A stretch of DNA of 64,000 bases from contig NC_003279.8 of NCBI RefSeq assembly GCF_000002985.6, positions 5,146,001 through 5,210,000 on the forward strand, given 5' to 3'. The notes beneath the pieces were generated by a model. The model worked only from the letters and a program-made list of their open reading frames with translations. It made no database searches and was not told the origin of the DNA. Of the stretch, positions 44,148-57,300 are shown one piece after another. Made by a program: the position numbers and the translations under genes. Origin of the DNA: Caenorhabditis elegans (lineage: Eukaryota; Nematoda; Chromadorea; Rhabditida; Rhabditidae). How positions within the stretch are numbered: the stretch's first letter is position 1; each line of letters begins with the position of its first letter.

Positions 44148-47100
44148 ATGCCACCCAAAAAGACTCAAAAATCAGGTTTACTGCAGTTCTTCGCCAAACA
44201 ACAACAAGAAAAATATCAAAATTCATCGAAAAACGAAGAAACAACTGAACACGACGATTCTTGTCAAATTTTATTCGAAAAACAAGTAGCAGGTCCTAGT
44301 AAAGTTTCAAAACCAATCGGATTCCCTACAACGCCGAAAAATACGACTAAATGGGCAGAAACGCTACAGAAAAGCTCGGAAAAAGCAGGAAGAGACTGGT
44401 TAAATCCGTTCCCGATTCGCGTTAGTTCAGCAAAAAAAGAAATTGAGAAAAATAGGTAAAGTCCGTTTAAAATTTAAAATTAAAAAAAAAAAAAACTAAA
44501 ATTAGTAAATTAGTTCTTAATTTCAGTAAAACCGAGTTGTTAGCAAAAGGATTCGATGATATTCATGGAAACGGTATATTTTACCCAATAAATGAACCTA
44601 TTCGAAATTTTGAAGTAAGTAAGGAAAATATTATTTCCATTTGAAAAAAAAATCAAATTTCAGCTGAATCTTCTCAAATGTTTATCATCTTCAAATTGTT
44701 GTGTAGCACTTCCATCATCTTCTCCGTCTACTCCTGGACGAATATGTGCCATGACAGTATTCAATTTTTTGAAGTTTGTAGTAATATTAACATTATTTCT
44801 CATTTCACCCAATTTTCAGATGGTTCCCTCGATGTCGTGTACTTCTTGTCAGCTCCTCAGACAGTTGGATCTCGTCTCTTCGACAACTCGGCCTTGAATC
44901 TCAAACTACAAAACTGACTACAGTAACCCAATTCAAGAATCTAAAGACTGAAGCCGGAAAAATTCTAGTCTGCACAACACCGCAGTGCGCATTAAAAGTA
45001 GTCGAATCGACAGGAGGTCGTGAGTTTCTTGAAGAAATTCGCCTGGTTTTAATGGAATTAAAACCAAATGAGTGTTGTTCAAAGTACAAACCGATTCTCA
45101 ACGCTTTGACTGTTAAGGAGGTTGGATCATTTTTTGAGTTTTGCAAAAAAAAGGGATAATTATACTTGAATTCCCATGCAAATGAGTTTCTTGATTTTTT
45201 TCGTCAAAAGAAAAATTGAAAATTTTCTAAAACCCGATGAGCACGCAAGAATAGATCATTTGCGCGGGAGTTCAAAAATAATAAGCCTTTTTTTAAATTT
45301 TAGCAAAATTTAAAAATTCAATTAAAATTTTAATAAATTTTTTGGATGAACAAATTTCGCAGAAAATGTTTTAAAAGTCTCTCAATTTTTTATTTTTCAA
45401 TTTTTCGAAATTTCAAACCACCATACATGATTTCAAAAAGAAAAAATTTGAAGTTTTGTCAGGAAATTCGTTATTTTGAGCACATTTTTGAGTCTATACA
45501 TTCAAAAATTTAACACAAATTTACCTTCTTTGTTATAATTTTTTATTCAAAAATTGAGATTTATTTATTTAATTATTTTTTTTTCAAAAATATTTCAAAA
45601 TTTGAATTTTCAGACTTTCTTTCGTTGTTCTGTTCTCACCACTTCGACATCAAATGCTTCTCGTCGTACAGCTTCGATTACAAAACGACAACAAATGATT
45701 ACAAATCTTCAATTATCCGACTGGATTGAACAGACTGAAGCTGATTTTGCTTTCAGGTTTGCTTTTCTTGGAAATATCAACTTTTAAAAATCAACTTCAG
45801 AAGTGCAAATATTCCGGCAGGAGTTGAAGTTAAAACGTGGAAATCTGAAGACAATTCTGCAAAACATGCTGAAATAACCGGAAAATTCGAAAAATACTGT
45901 GAAAAGACAATCGACGATCTGGCTCGACAATGCATTGTTTCATCGAAAAGTGTCAAAAAACTCATTTGGACCTGCTGGAAAACTTTGAAACAGCAATCGA
46001 AATTACCTGAAATTGAGAAGAAAAAACTGGAAATTTCAGAGTTCTTGACATGTACTTACAAACTTTTGATTATTGATGGAGTTGTAGCAGCAAGAAATTT
46101 TGTGAAAAAACATTCTGAAATTCCGCATATCAAAGAACACGCGGAGAAAATCTTGGAACCAACAATTTTTGGTGGATTTTCAGAGTTCCCAGCAAAGTTT
46201 CAACAATTATCTGATTCAATCGAAGCTTTTTTAAAAATGGGTAATACAATTTCCACGTGTGATATCCGGTAATTTAAACAATTTTCAGATAATCATGTAC
46301 TTGGAGTAATTCTTTGCCGGGATTCTGACCAGGCGATTGAGATACAGAATTATTTGGAATTACAGTTGACTACTCGATGTACTTGTGTCAGAATTATTGA
46401 AGAAGGAACTCATCCGGGAAGAAATTTGTGGAATATTCAAAGGATTTCTACAGTTTTCATCGATGTTTGTTTTTTTTTTTCGAGTGGTTTAGCTGCAAAA
46501 AATCCGAAATAGTCTCAAATTCTGAGAAAACCGAAAGAAAAACGTTCAAAATCCTTTTTTTCGTTTTTTTTTAGTGGAATTTCGACATTTGTGATCAATT
46601 TGTAATATATTTAGAGTTAATATAATTATAAGTATAATCCCCATTGACCGTACTCAACATTTCAGAGAAAATCTCCGAAAATCGTAATTCTTCCTGTCAA
46701 AATTCGCGATTTTATTGGCTTTTCCGATGGTCTTCCACTTTCCGAACTCACATTTATCGCTTCAATATCTCGTGATTCTCTGTTCAATTTTCGTCGATTT
46801 GGTGGAGCCCACTTGTTAATTATCAATGATCCATTAGAGAAGTTGGTAAATATAAACCAATTTTCAATATTTCCTACAAAATTTAGTGTTTCAGCGAAAT
46901 GAGGATGGTCGGCTTCTTGTAGACGACGGGAAATTTGTACAGAATAATTCGAAAAATGCCCCAAAAATGGGAGCTGTGGAGAGGTTAACATTTTCTGTTT
47001 TAATTTTTAAAGAAAATTGAAATTTTAGATATGATTTTAAATTCGAGCCATCTCGTCTTCGAATCGACGCTACTCATCTACCAATTCAATTTTTTTATCC

Positions 47101-48221
47101 ACGAGATGTTGGTGTGACTTTCGATGAAACAGCTGGAATTAGTCAACTTGGAAAGTAAGTTTAACTTTTTAAACGAATTTTGAAAAAATTAAAAATAGTG
47201 CTAAATTAAAAAAAATTTTTTTTTGTAATTTTTCCAATTTAATTTTTTTTAAATGGTTGAATCTCATTTGAAGCGGTTTTTTCCTGACAGTTTTTCTCTT
47301 CAATTTTCTATTTGGAACACAGATTTTCAGATATTCAGACATAACTAGCTTTGTATATTATTTTATTTTTGCGAAATTGGAAAAAAATAGATCAATTTTT
47401 ATAAAAAAATTTTTAACAGTTATATTCAGTCATTACGATATATTTTTTGTATCAATTAAAGCAAAATTAATTTTTAGAGGTAGTTTTGAGTTAGAAAATG
47501 AAATGTATTCATCTGAAAAAAAATTTCAGAAAAATCTGTGATTTTTTAGAACCCATATTGAGATGACATCAAAAGAACATACGGAACTGTTTAAACGTTT
47601 GCAAAATCCTGATTTCAGTCGATTTCAACGTCGAAAACGAGTATTTTGGGTATTGGTGAGTGTTAATTTTAAAAATATTAAAATATTAAAAAAAAAAATA
47701 TTTTAGCATCGGATCAAGGTTTTTTTTTGAAAAATCGAGAAACGACATTTTTTGATTAATAAAACTCGAAAATTTGCCTTTTGTTTGTTGAAAAAATGCT
47801 GAGTTTTGGCCAATTGAGAATAATTCTTTTTCTCGATTTTTCGATCATCTCTAATACCGAAAAATTAAAAAAAAATTATCGACGACAGGTCCGATTATAA
47901 TTTTTCAATTTTTAGGAAGATCTGGAGCACCCAAATGAAAATAAATCAATTCCAATTGAAGAAATGGATGAAACTCAACTTTGCTGGAATCAGGATATTC
48001 AATATTTGGGTGAAGTGAGTTTTGTAGATCAATTTTCCGAATAAAAATAAGTGTATTTTCAGATAAAATCATCAAAATTATCAGAACGGCTTACCAGATA
48101 TATGAAAGATGAACCTGTAGAATGGATTATAAATGAGAAGCGAAGATTTGAATATATCAATGAAATGTTAGTTTTTAAATTATATACTTTCGATGGATTC
48201 ATCAAAAATAAATTTAGATGA
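44148..48221 (+). CDS. FANCM/Hef-family protein with degenerate helicase motifs and N-terminal PIP-like box
   Basis: Thirteen exons: 44148-44455, 44527-44614, 44664-44773, 44820-45120, 45614-45756, 45801-46240, 46289-46464, 46666-46845, 46895-46983, 47029-47154, 47550-47655, 47916-48014, 48063-48221; about 774 aa with all frames joining. KSGLLQFF (residues 8-15) fits a K-type PCNA-binding motif. Residues ~118-320 follow the first helicase lobe of FANCM: GIFYPINEPIRNFELNLL, then VALPSSSPSTPGR where FANCM has a Walker A LPTGLGKT, then NFLKWFPRCRVLLV. The DEAH position reads MELKPNE and motif III (SAT) reads TST. Lobe 2 (~465-590) ends with NFRRFGGAHL in place of QRMGRTGR. No ERCC4 nuclease domain is present. 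ATP hydrolysis is thus unlikely. A TTTCAG acceptor just before the ATG suggests trans-splicing. It may correspond to the gene called fncm-1 on chromosome I, but I cannot confirm that. Confidence 0.72.
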
Positions 48222-50077
48222 ACGAATGGTGAAAAAAAAGTTAAAAACGCATTTGAAATAGAAAAAAAAACGAGAAAAAGCTATTATTTTGGAAGCTTGT
48301 AGTATTATATTTCATGAAAAGACGGGAATTAAAGTTATGCTTTTATTCAAAAATTTTCAAAATTTTGCTTTTTTTTTTTTTGAGAAACACAAACTTTAAA
48401 ACATCAGGAAAAAATATAATTCTTATTAAAAAAAAATTTAACTTTCCTATTTATTTGCAATTTTCTTTTCAAAAACCTCTCTCCAAAAGTTTCTAGATTT
48501 TTAAAATTTTCAGTCAAAGTTTTGGATAAAATTTCCAAAAAAAAAACCAAAATTTCCTAAAAATATGGGATTTCTTATTAATTTCGAGAATTGAATGTTC
48601 AAATGAGAACAATTAAATAAAACAAATTAAAAATAAATAAATCGTTGAAAAAATTTTATTACGTTGCCTCCCAAAATTATGAGATGAAAACTTTTCCATC
48701 ACTTTTTACAGCAAGTAAAAAAAAGGTTTTAAGTGAAAAAAATTTCCTCCTGACTCATTTTTTAAAGTACATCTTCTAATCTTGATCATATAAGTTTTTT
48801 CGAAATTTTTTTAAAAAGACACTGAAAAAGTGCACGACGATTCCTACAAACTACGAATACCCTACACATATCACGACATAATACCAAATTTAGATTTCAA
48901 AATTTCCACCTCAAACGTCTAATTTTCATAATCGAAAAGGTCTCTAGGGCTTCTTTCACATTTCAGCAGCATCTTAGGCTTACTAAAAAAATGTACTTTT
49001 TCAAATAGAAAATCACATTTTAAACTCAAAATTCTCTCAGAACTTCGACCGACCGTCTTGTTCATTTGGATCGTCTTCTACGAAACCTCGACGCTCATTT
49101 TCAAGTCTTATCTTCATGTTAAATCCTTCAAATTCCTTACAAATCGGCTCTCACTTGTCCCTGTTTTATCTCTCACATCCCAAACATACATTTCATTTTA
49201 TTTTCATTTTCATTATTATTATTATCATATACAAGTTATCATTATATCTTCTCTCAACACACGCACCCATATTCGGGAGAATTAAACCTCAAAATAGAAT
49301 GGAGAAGTAGTAGACGCAGAGATGGGGTGATAATACTAGAAAAGCGGATGAGCTTGACGCCTCATGCTCTCAGTTTCCCAAGCAACGAGAGATAGAAGAT
49401 GAGAGTTCCGCCCCATATCTATCTCTCTTTTGAATATAATGAGGCAATGGAAATTTTCTCTCTCTGGATTTTTAATTATAATTTACTCTTTATTAATATA
49501 TTGAAATCTCTCAATCCTCGCGATTTTGACTTTTAGAAAAAGGAATCTCTTCGAAAATTGGAATTTTTAAAAATTTTTAAAATATTTCCTTCACTCTAAT
49601 TATTCCACCACTTGAAAACTTGAAAGTTTGTAGGCAGAAGCTTGAGAAAGCTACATCTAGAAGCACTTTCGTGTGCAATTTTTTTTCAAACTATTTTTTA
49701 ATTTTTTTTTGAATTTAGAAGAAATGGGTCTTGCAACGAATTTTTGATCCCTCAAAAGTAGATTGTTTCCCTTTTAAAAGGAAAAAGAAGGGAAACAACT
49801 GTGCAGGTTGTAATAACGACCAAAAACTTAAAGAAACAGTTTTATATTACCCATATCCATTATAGTTCGCTCCGAGACCCAAAAATTACTACACCTTTGA
49901 TGTAGCTGTCAGTATATAGAAATTCCAAGTGAGCAACAATTTTTTAACAAAAAACAGTTCTCGAAAAATTGGATCAATTCTACAAGCAAATTCAATTGTT
50001 TTCTTTCATTCTGACCCTTCACTTACTCTTCTCTATCCTCGAAAACTCAATACCTCTAGCATTTCTCAGAAAAAAAA
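48222..50077. other. Intergenic region upstream of pde-5
   Basis: 1.86 kb of AT-rich DNA with long A/T runs (a T15 run near 48370). 49300-49450 is less AT-rich and purine/pyrimidine-segregated (AGAGATAGAAGATGAGAG then ATCTATCTCTCTTTT). Upstream control sequences of pde-5 presumably lie here. No ORF or RNA gene is supported. Confidence 0.45.
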
Positions 50078-53000
50078 ATGGATGACGCTTCTGTGCTAAA
50101 ATATCTCCAAGAAAATCCGAAACTTGTTGAGGATTTCGTTGTTTCAAATGAAATCTCACCAGAAACTTTCAAACGATGGGCGGTACGAAGAACAATGAAA
50201 TACAAAAATGTGAAGAATGGAACTTCTGGGGGAACGGGCGCCTGGACTGTAAGTTAACAATGATTTCGAATAATTTAGAATCAAATTATTTCTAGGAACC
50301 GGATCTATCAATGAAGCGGAGAGTTATTTTGGAAACTTCCGATAATAGGGTGAGTTGGCTTATGTAGGATATGATGACGGGAAATGAAGTTTTGTAGAGC
50401 AGGAAGTTTGCTTTTTGCAATATATAGAAACAATTGAAAAAAATACACAATATAGCAGTTTGTAGGTAGTTTAGGCAGGCACGAATCCAAGGCCAGCCTG
50501 CATTATGGCTACTGCAAAAGAAAATGTGGAAATGGTTCTATTTCCTATTCAAAGCTCTAAAACTTCGAATTTATTAAAAATTGAAAACCTGAAAAGTTAC
50601 GTGCACTTCAAAAAATTGGTAGATAGGTAGGTAGGTAGGTAGGTACGTAGGAAAGTAGAGTCGTAGAATTTGCAGTAATTATTTTTAATAAGAAAAATAA
50701 TTTCCAGACAAGAATCCTTTACGAAATAACTCAGTGTTGTGGACAATTGATTGGAACCAATTCGATAGAGTTGATTGTTCAAAACGACGAAGGAGCATTC
50801 TCATGCAGGAAAACAGAGAATGGAGAACTTAAATTGAAAAAAGTAGATTGTCGTGAAAATTATGCAAAACAGTTTTTTATTATTTTCAGGTAAAAACCAG
50901 CAAATCCGCAGATTATATCCAGACGATTGTTAACGCTGGAAATCAAACAATTGGTAAGTTTACGGTTTTAAACACTTTTCTTCTATTAGTATTGAGCTCT
51001 ATTTTTCCAACTGGTATCTATGATGAATTATATGATATCAAAAATAAATTTCATTAAAAAAATTTGCCACGGCATTTTTGTTGAGCAAATAAAAGTAAAA
51101 TGATTGTATTTAGATCTACCAAATTTGAGCATTTTTCTACATCTTTGATAAGACGCAAGAATAAATTAAAGCTGTTCTAGCTTTCATCATCTTATGATTT
51201 ATTTATTTTCTATATATTTTCAGCTGAAATTCATTTCTATACGCAACTAGATTCGACAGAGAAGTCAATAGTCAATGCTGTTTGTACATGGGCTGCGGCA
51301 ACCAACTACTATTCAGAGGTACGGTAGGATACTACGTCATAGGATTTGATCAGAGGATTTGGATGGGGATGATCCGATGACTATAACTGATAGCCAGAAA
51401 GCAATATTGACGCAGAAAAATGGAAACTATTTTCAAAAATAGAAAATACGTTGAAATATTTTAAAAATACTGAAATAGCACACATAAGTAGGCAAAAATA
51501 ACCTGATTGCCTTCAAAGTGTGATTTTCAGAAAACTACAAAAGCACATTACTTGCAGTTTCCTGAAACCAAAACAATCTTTTCAGCTCTACACCCACAAA
51601 CAAGAAGGTTCCGACGGTCAAGATATCCATGAGAATATAGCAAAACAAAGAAAACTGTCAAATTTCCTTCTCGATGTTGCAAGATCCATATTTCACGACA
51701 TTGTATCAATGGATGCAGTTATCATTAAAGTCATGGTACGTGATATGAATATTTACTGGTATATCAGATCATATATCAGAATTTTGCACAAAAACTGGTG
51801 GACGCTGATCGAGCATCTCTCTTCCTAGTCGATTCGAAGAACGCACAAATTTACGCGAGAATCTTTGACGTCGGGACTGGAGATGAGGAACATGTTCGTG
51901 TGAATAGTGAAGGACAAAAGGAAATAAGGTAACGCTTTGGAGATTCAGAAATTGCCTTGCAAATTTTCTTTGCCTTAAAATGCTGTTGCTTAGGTTACCT
52001 TTAAGGCCCCTTTTTTGGCAAACAAGTATTATTTATTATGAGTAAAACTGAACAAAAACCAAAACCAGAAGTTTAGATTCGACATGTCAAAGGGAATAGC
52101 CGGGTACGTGGCTTCAACTGGAGAAGGATTGAATATTGAAAATGCATATGAAGATGAGAGATTTAATGCAGATGTTGACTCAAAAACTGGATACACAACA
52201 AAAACCATTCTTTGTATGCCAATTTTGATAAGAGGAATGTAAGTGTAACTCACAATCAGATGACAATAAATAAATAAATAAGTTAATATTTCCAGAGTGA
52301 TCGGAGTTGTTCAAATGGTGAATAAACATGATGGAGTATTCACTAGACAAGACGAAGATGCGTTTGAAATATTTGCAGTCTACTGTGGTCTGGCTCTTCA
52401 TCATGCAAAATTGTATGATAAAATACGGAGATCCGAACAAAAATATCGAGTTGCATTGGAAGTATTGGCATATCATAGTGTTTGTAATGCAGATGAAGTG
52501 AATAAGCTAAAGAAGATTGAGATTAACAATCGTATTGTAGAACTCGAAACGTAAGTAGTACCAAAAATATAAAATAAAGGTGAAGCTAAAATTATAATTG
52601 TGTGTGTTTCAGAATTGATTTCAACGGAATGAGACTATCAGAATTGGAGAAGCCACTCTATGCTGTTTATATGTTCAAAACTCTATTTGCCGATACTTTG
52701 TATGCACTTTCTCTGAATTCCCACAAAATTTACCAGTATTCCAGACGGTTCGACACAGAAGATCTGATTCGTTTCGTGTTGACAGTTCGAAAAAACTATC
52801 GCCGAGTTGCCTACCACAATTGGGCTCACGGATGGTCTGTTGCTCACGCAATGTTTGCCACACTGATGAACAGTCCTGATGCTTTCACCAAATTGGAGGT
52901 TAGATTTCCAGATTTTCGAAGTGCCAAAAAACGCATTTTCTCGATTAGACTGAAATCCATACAAGCCAATCAAAAATTAGTATTTTGGCCGCTGAAAAAA

Positions 53001-54102
53001 TAAACTTAACGCTTTCAAAGATGAAATTATGGAAAATAACTTTTAGATTTAAAAGACCAGCAATTTTTTGTCCAAAATGTTTTTTTTTTAAATTAAATCC
53101 GATTTTAGGCGTTGGCCCTCTACGTCTCATGCCTCTGCCATGATCTAGATCATCGTGGTAAAAACAACGCTTATATGAAAACAATGTCTACTCCATTAGC
53201 ATCAATCTACAGTACTTCTGTAATGGAACGACATCATTTCAATCAAACAGTCACTATTCTCCAACAAGACGGTCATAATATTCTAAAGTCATTATCTTCT
53301 GAGGACTACAAAAAGACTCTGTCGCTCATAAAACATTGCATTTTGGCAACCGATTTGGCACTTTTCTTCTCTAATAAAGCAAAGTTAAATGTCATTTTGG
53401 ATAACAACACATTTGATATCAACCGGCAGGAACATAGGTATTTTGAAGTTTAGAGTATTTTTCATTTATTTTATTCTTCCAGACTTCTCACCCAAGCCGT
53501 TATGATGACAGGATGCGACTTGGTTGCTTCTGCTAAGCCATGGAATATTCAAACTGAAACTGTCAAAGTGATTTTCGAGGAGTTCTATGATCAGGGAGAT
53601 GCTGAACGGCTTAGTGGAAAGGAGCCAATTCCAATGATGGACAGGCAGCAAGCTCATATGTTACCTCAGATGCAGGCCAGTTAGATATAAAGATAATTTC
53701 AAAGAATGACATAACTATGAAAACTTTAATTTTTTAAAAGTTAATTTTTGTTTTTGTCACTACATAAAATTAAGTTCAGATGAGTTTAAAAATTAAACAG
53801 AATATCAGCATTTTCAATTATTTGTGGAAGTTGTATCAATCAATTGGTAAAGAAACATTTTTCCAGGTCGGCTTCATGCGTGGGATCTGTATGCCCTGCT
53901 ACGACTTAATCGCGCGAATATTCCCGAAAAACGATAAAATGAGAGAACGCTGCGAGTAAGTTGCAAATTTATCAGCATCTCTCAAAAATTTAATTTTCAC
54001 AGATACAACGCCAAAAAATGGGAAGAGCTAGCCGAGGAGCAACGGAAGAAACAAGAGGCTCTTGCTCAACAAAATGGCGAAGCTAATGAAACTCAAGAAT
54101 AA
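50078..54102 (+). CDS. pde-5: cGMP-type 3',5'-cyclic nucleotide phosphodiesterase PDE-5
   Basis: Fourteen exons: 50078-50248, 50296-50349, 50708-50842, 50890-50953, 51224-51318, 51586-51735, 51780-51928, 52077-52238, 52296-52550, 52613-52898, 53109-53437, 53483-53675, 53867-53955, 54003-54102; about 743 aa. A GAF-A-like region (~75-200) is followed by a clear GAF-B domain (~223-395; [31 protein letters not shown]). The catalytic domain has the metal-binding motifs YHNWAHGW (~480) and [10 protein letters not shown] (~515), and the invariant substrate-orienting Gln in QMQVGFM (~681). The layout matches mammalian PDE5/PDE11, so cyclic GMP hydrolysis is expected. Worm PDE-5 is known to shape cGMP signalling in sensory neurons. 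The intron after exon 12 appears to start with GC rather than GT. AATAAA signals lie near 54216. Confidence 0.93.
50619..50656. repeat. GTAG tetranucleotide microsatellite in pde-5 intron
   Basis: About five perfect GTAG/GGTA repeats with flanking variants (GTAGATAGGTAGG, TACGTAGG) in intron 2 of pde-5. Each unit resembles a weak 5' splice site. No function is implied. Confidence 0.8.
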
Positions 54103-54351
54103 TACAATACTGAAATTTCACATATTTCATTAATATCAATTATTTGTAATATATTATCACTATGTTGTCATAATGTTTTACTTGTATTTCTTATCACGAT
54201 CTCATTATCAATATCAATAAAAATAAATATAATGAGATATGGAGTATCTCAATTATTAAAATTATTTTACTAACCAGTTTATTAGCTTCAATTTATTACA
54301 GTTATTAAATTTTGTTATTATTATTATTATTACTAATTGGAATGTATGTAT

Positions 54352-57300
54352 CTACAATCCCAGTGCAGGCATATCAAATGCTCCATTTCCTCCAACGAAT
54401 CGTTTGGTTTTTGAGTTCATTTTGAACCCAACTTCATCTCCAGGATTCCAGTTATTCGGGATTTTGAACATGGTATCCCACTCGTCACGGGCTCGCCCCT
54501 GAGTCGAGAAAGCCGTGTTCAAGGCTGGCATAGTTGGATCAAGAGATGGGAGAATGAAGCGACTTCCTATAAGAAAAGGATTGGCGTTTTTTCTCTCTGT
54601 TTTGACTCATCAATTTCTGTTGTCGGCACGTAACATAGTTCTTCGTACACATTCTATGTTTTCACTGACATTGCAGAAAAACCAAGACAAAAACATTTTA
54701 ATCAATACCTACCAAGTCCTGGAATTTCTTTTTCATTTGCTCCAGTCCATCTCAATCTCGTATGCCTTCCTTTTGGTTCAAAGAACAATGGAGGAATGGG
54801 ACGTTCTTCAATATCTTGGAATACCTGAAATAAATATTTAAATTGCCAAAATAAATTAATCTCATTATACCTTTGCATCAATCATTTCAGCTTTTGCAGT
54901 TGGTGCACCGAACAGTCTTGGTAATGCACGAATTGTTTTGACACGTGTTCTACCTTTCTGTTCATCAGTTAACATTTGCCTTCCTTTCAATGTATTCTCT
55001 AATTTATCATCCATGAACAATGCAGCAAGACTTGGATTATTCTTCAAATTTGTCAAAACTCTTGATTCTTTTGCAATTTTCCATTCGGTACTTGGATGTC
55101 TTCGTATTTCCTCTTGAACTTTTGGATCAGATCCAATTAATAATGGAAGCATTTTACGTGGTCTTGTTGGGATTTTACGTGGAGCAAAGTAGCCAGGCTG
55201 AGGTTTTGGATTGAATTCCATCGGCTTTGGAGCAAGATACTTTTCCACGTCATCAACTCGATATTTAATTCTGTCCAATGCACTTTTCAATTCATCATTT
55301 GACTTTAATTTCTCAACGAATCCGGAAGAAAGACGAAGTGGTGCACGACGGAATGAATTTTCAGATGGATCAATCAAATTTTCATCTTCTTCGTCTTCAT
55401 CATCATCAGACTCTCCAAAACCATGGAGACCGAGCACAAGTTGAGATTTTTGATCTAGTTTTGCACGAGCCTCCATTGCGCGGAATGCACTTTCATCCTC
55501 ATCTGAAATTTAGTCGACAGATAAGAGTTCCTACTAATTCAAAAAACAAAAACCAACCGTTCATAGCCAAAGGCCTTCGCTTGCTCAGTGGAGAATCCCT
55601 CATTCGTTGGTAAGAGAGCAATGATTGAACTTCCGCATTCTGAAAGTATTAGGTATTTTTTCAAAGCGACCACACAGGCACAAAATGTCCTACTAGGCTT
55701 ACGACTGTCATTGTTAGTTATTTTCCAAGATACACGTGATTTTTTCTCAATTCGCGATCTCCACAAAAATTTTTCGAAATATTTTATGGTGGTTTAACAT
55801 CTTACAAACAAAATAGGAGACTTTAGCTAAATCGCATCCTATTATATTAAATTTTCAAAATGACAAAAAACTTTTTTAGAAGTTTCCGAAAAAATATAGA
55901 CTTAAAAATAGTAAGATTCGGCAATTTTTTTGATAATTGCTGCAGAAGTATTACCGACTGTTGAAAGTTATCAATATCGGCGATTCTCAACACCTATGTA
56001 TGATTGTTGTATTTGTAAAATTATATTTACAGATATGCTCTAAATACATATAAAAAGACTTAATACTTTTATATAAAGCTTAAATATTTTGGATTTTTTT
56101 TCCTTTCTAAAAAAATTTAAAACAGTTGAGAAATTACTAATTCACCTGTAAAAGCTCTTTTAATCTAGGACTACTTTTCAATCTCCTGGCTAAATCTCTT
56201 CTCTGATGCTCTGCTTCACTTTGTGGTTCTCCATCCGAACTTCTTCTTCTGGGTACATCCTCGTCCTCAAGATCATCATCATCTTCATCTTCCTCTTGAA
56301 GTTCTCTTTGTTGCATTCTTTGGTCCACTCGATTCATCATCATCCGTTGTTCTTCACCTCTTCCACCGGCAACTGGGGCATTTTTACCTAACATTGCTCT
56401 TTGAGCAAGAGCTTGTTGGAACACTGACGATGGAGCAGCTTGAGCTTTTCTCATTTGTTGAGGCATTTTAAAGGGGTTCTTGCCAGCGATCATATTTGCA
56501 ACGAGTCCTGGGAGAATTTGTGTTTGAAATTTGTCCATTACGGCTTTGGCAATCTAAATTAGAAACATTGTTAGTTATAAAATTAAGAAAATCATTCTGC
56601 AAACAATAATTAAAAACCCAAACAAATGGGAAAAGGGAGTTTCTCTAATATTTTTTAAAACTGCAATTGAATTCACACCAACCTGTTCGGACGGATCCGT
56701 ATTTTCCATATCTCTCTGCGTTCGGATAGCATCTTCTAATCCACGAATACTGCTACCAATTGGGATTCCATTTCCATTCAACATATCGATAAATGCATTT
56801 CCTGAAATTCAAATTTGTTTTCAGAACAGTTACTGAAAAAGTAAAATGAAAACCTGATTTAGGCTGTAATTTTGCCATCTCCGCCTGTTGCATAACTGCA
56901 TCAGCTGCCAAATCATCAACTTTTAGCTTTTTGTACTTATCGAATTGATCAGGATGTACTTTCTCTAGAACTTCTAATTGAGTCTTAAATGCTCCTTTTG
57001 CCATTTCCATTTGACCTTTTTTGATGAGAGCATCAACAAATTGAACACCCATCAGTTCAAGAGCTTCCATTGATGGAGCCAGTGGTAGTTTTTGATGGCT
57101 TTTACCTACGAGAGATGACAACAAAGCTCCCGGAGCATCGGAAGTCGATGGAGATTGGGCCGATAATGGTGCTGGAAATTTTCTAAATATTTTCCCTTTT
57201 TTCAATTTTTCCTCATAAATCATCACTTAAAAAAATGTTAGGATATCACAAAAAGTTCAGCCAAAGTATTTGATAAATTGCCAAATTTTTTAAAGTTTCT

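Noticed and set aside
48861..49310. Small frames of 60-75 codons upstream of pde-5
   Set aside because: Low-complexity composition, no splice support and no domain pattern.
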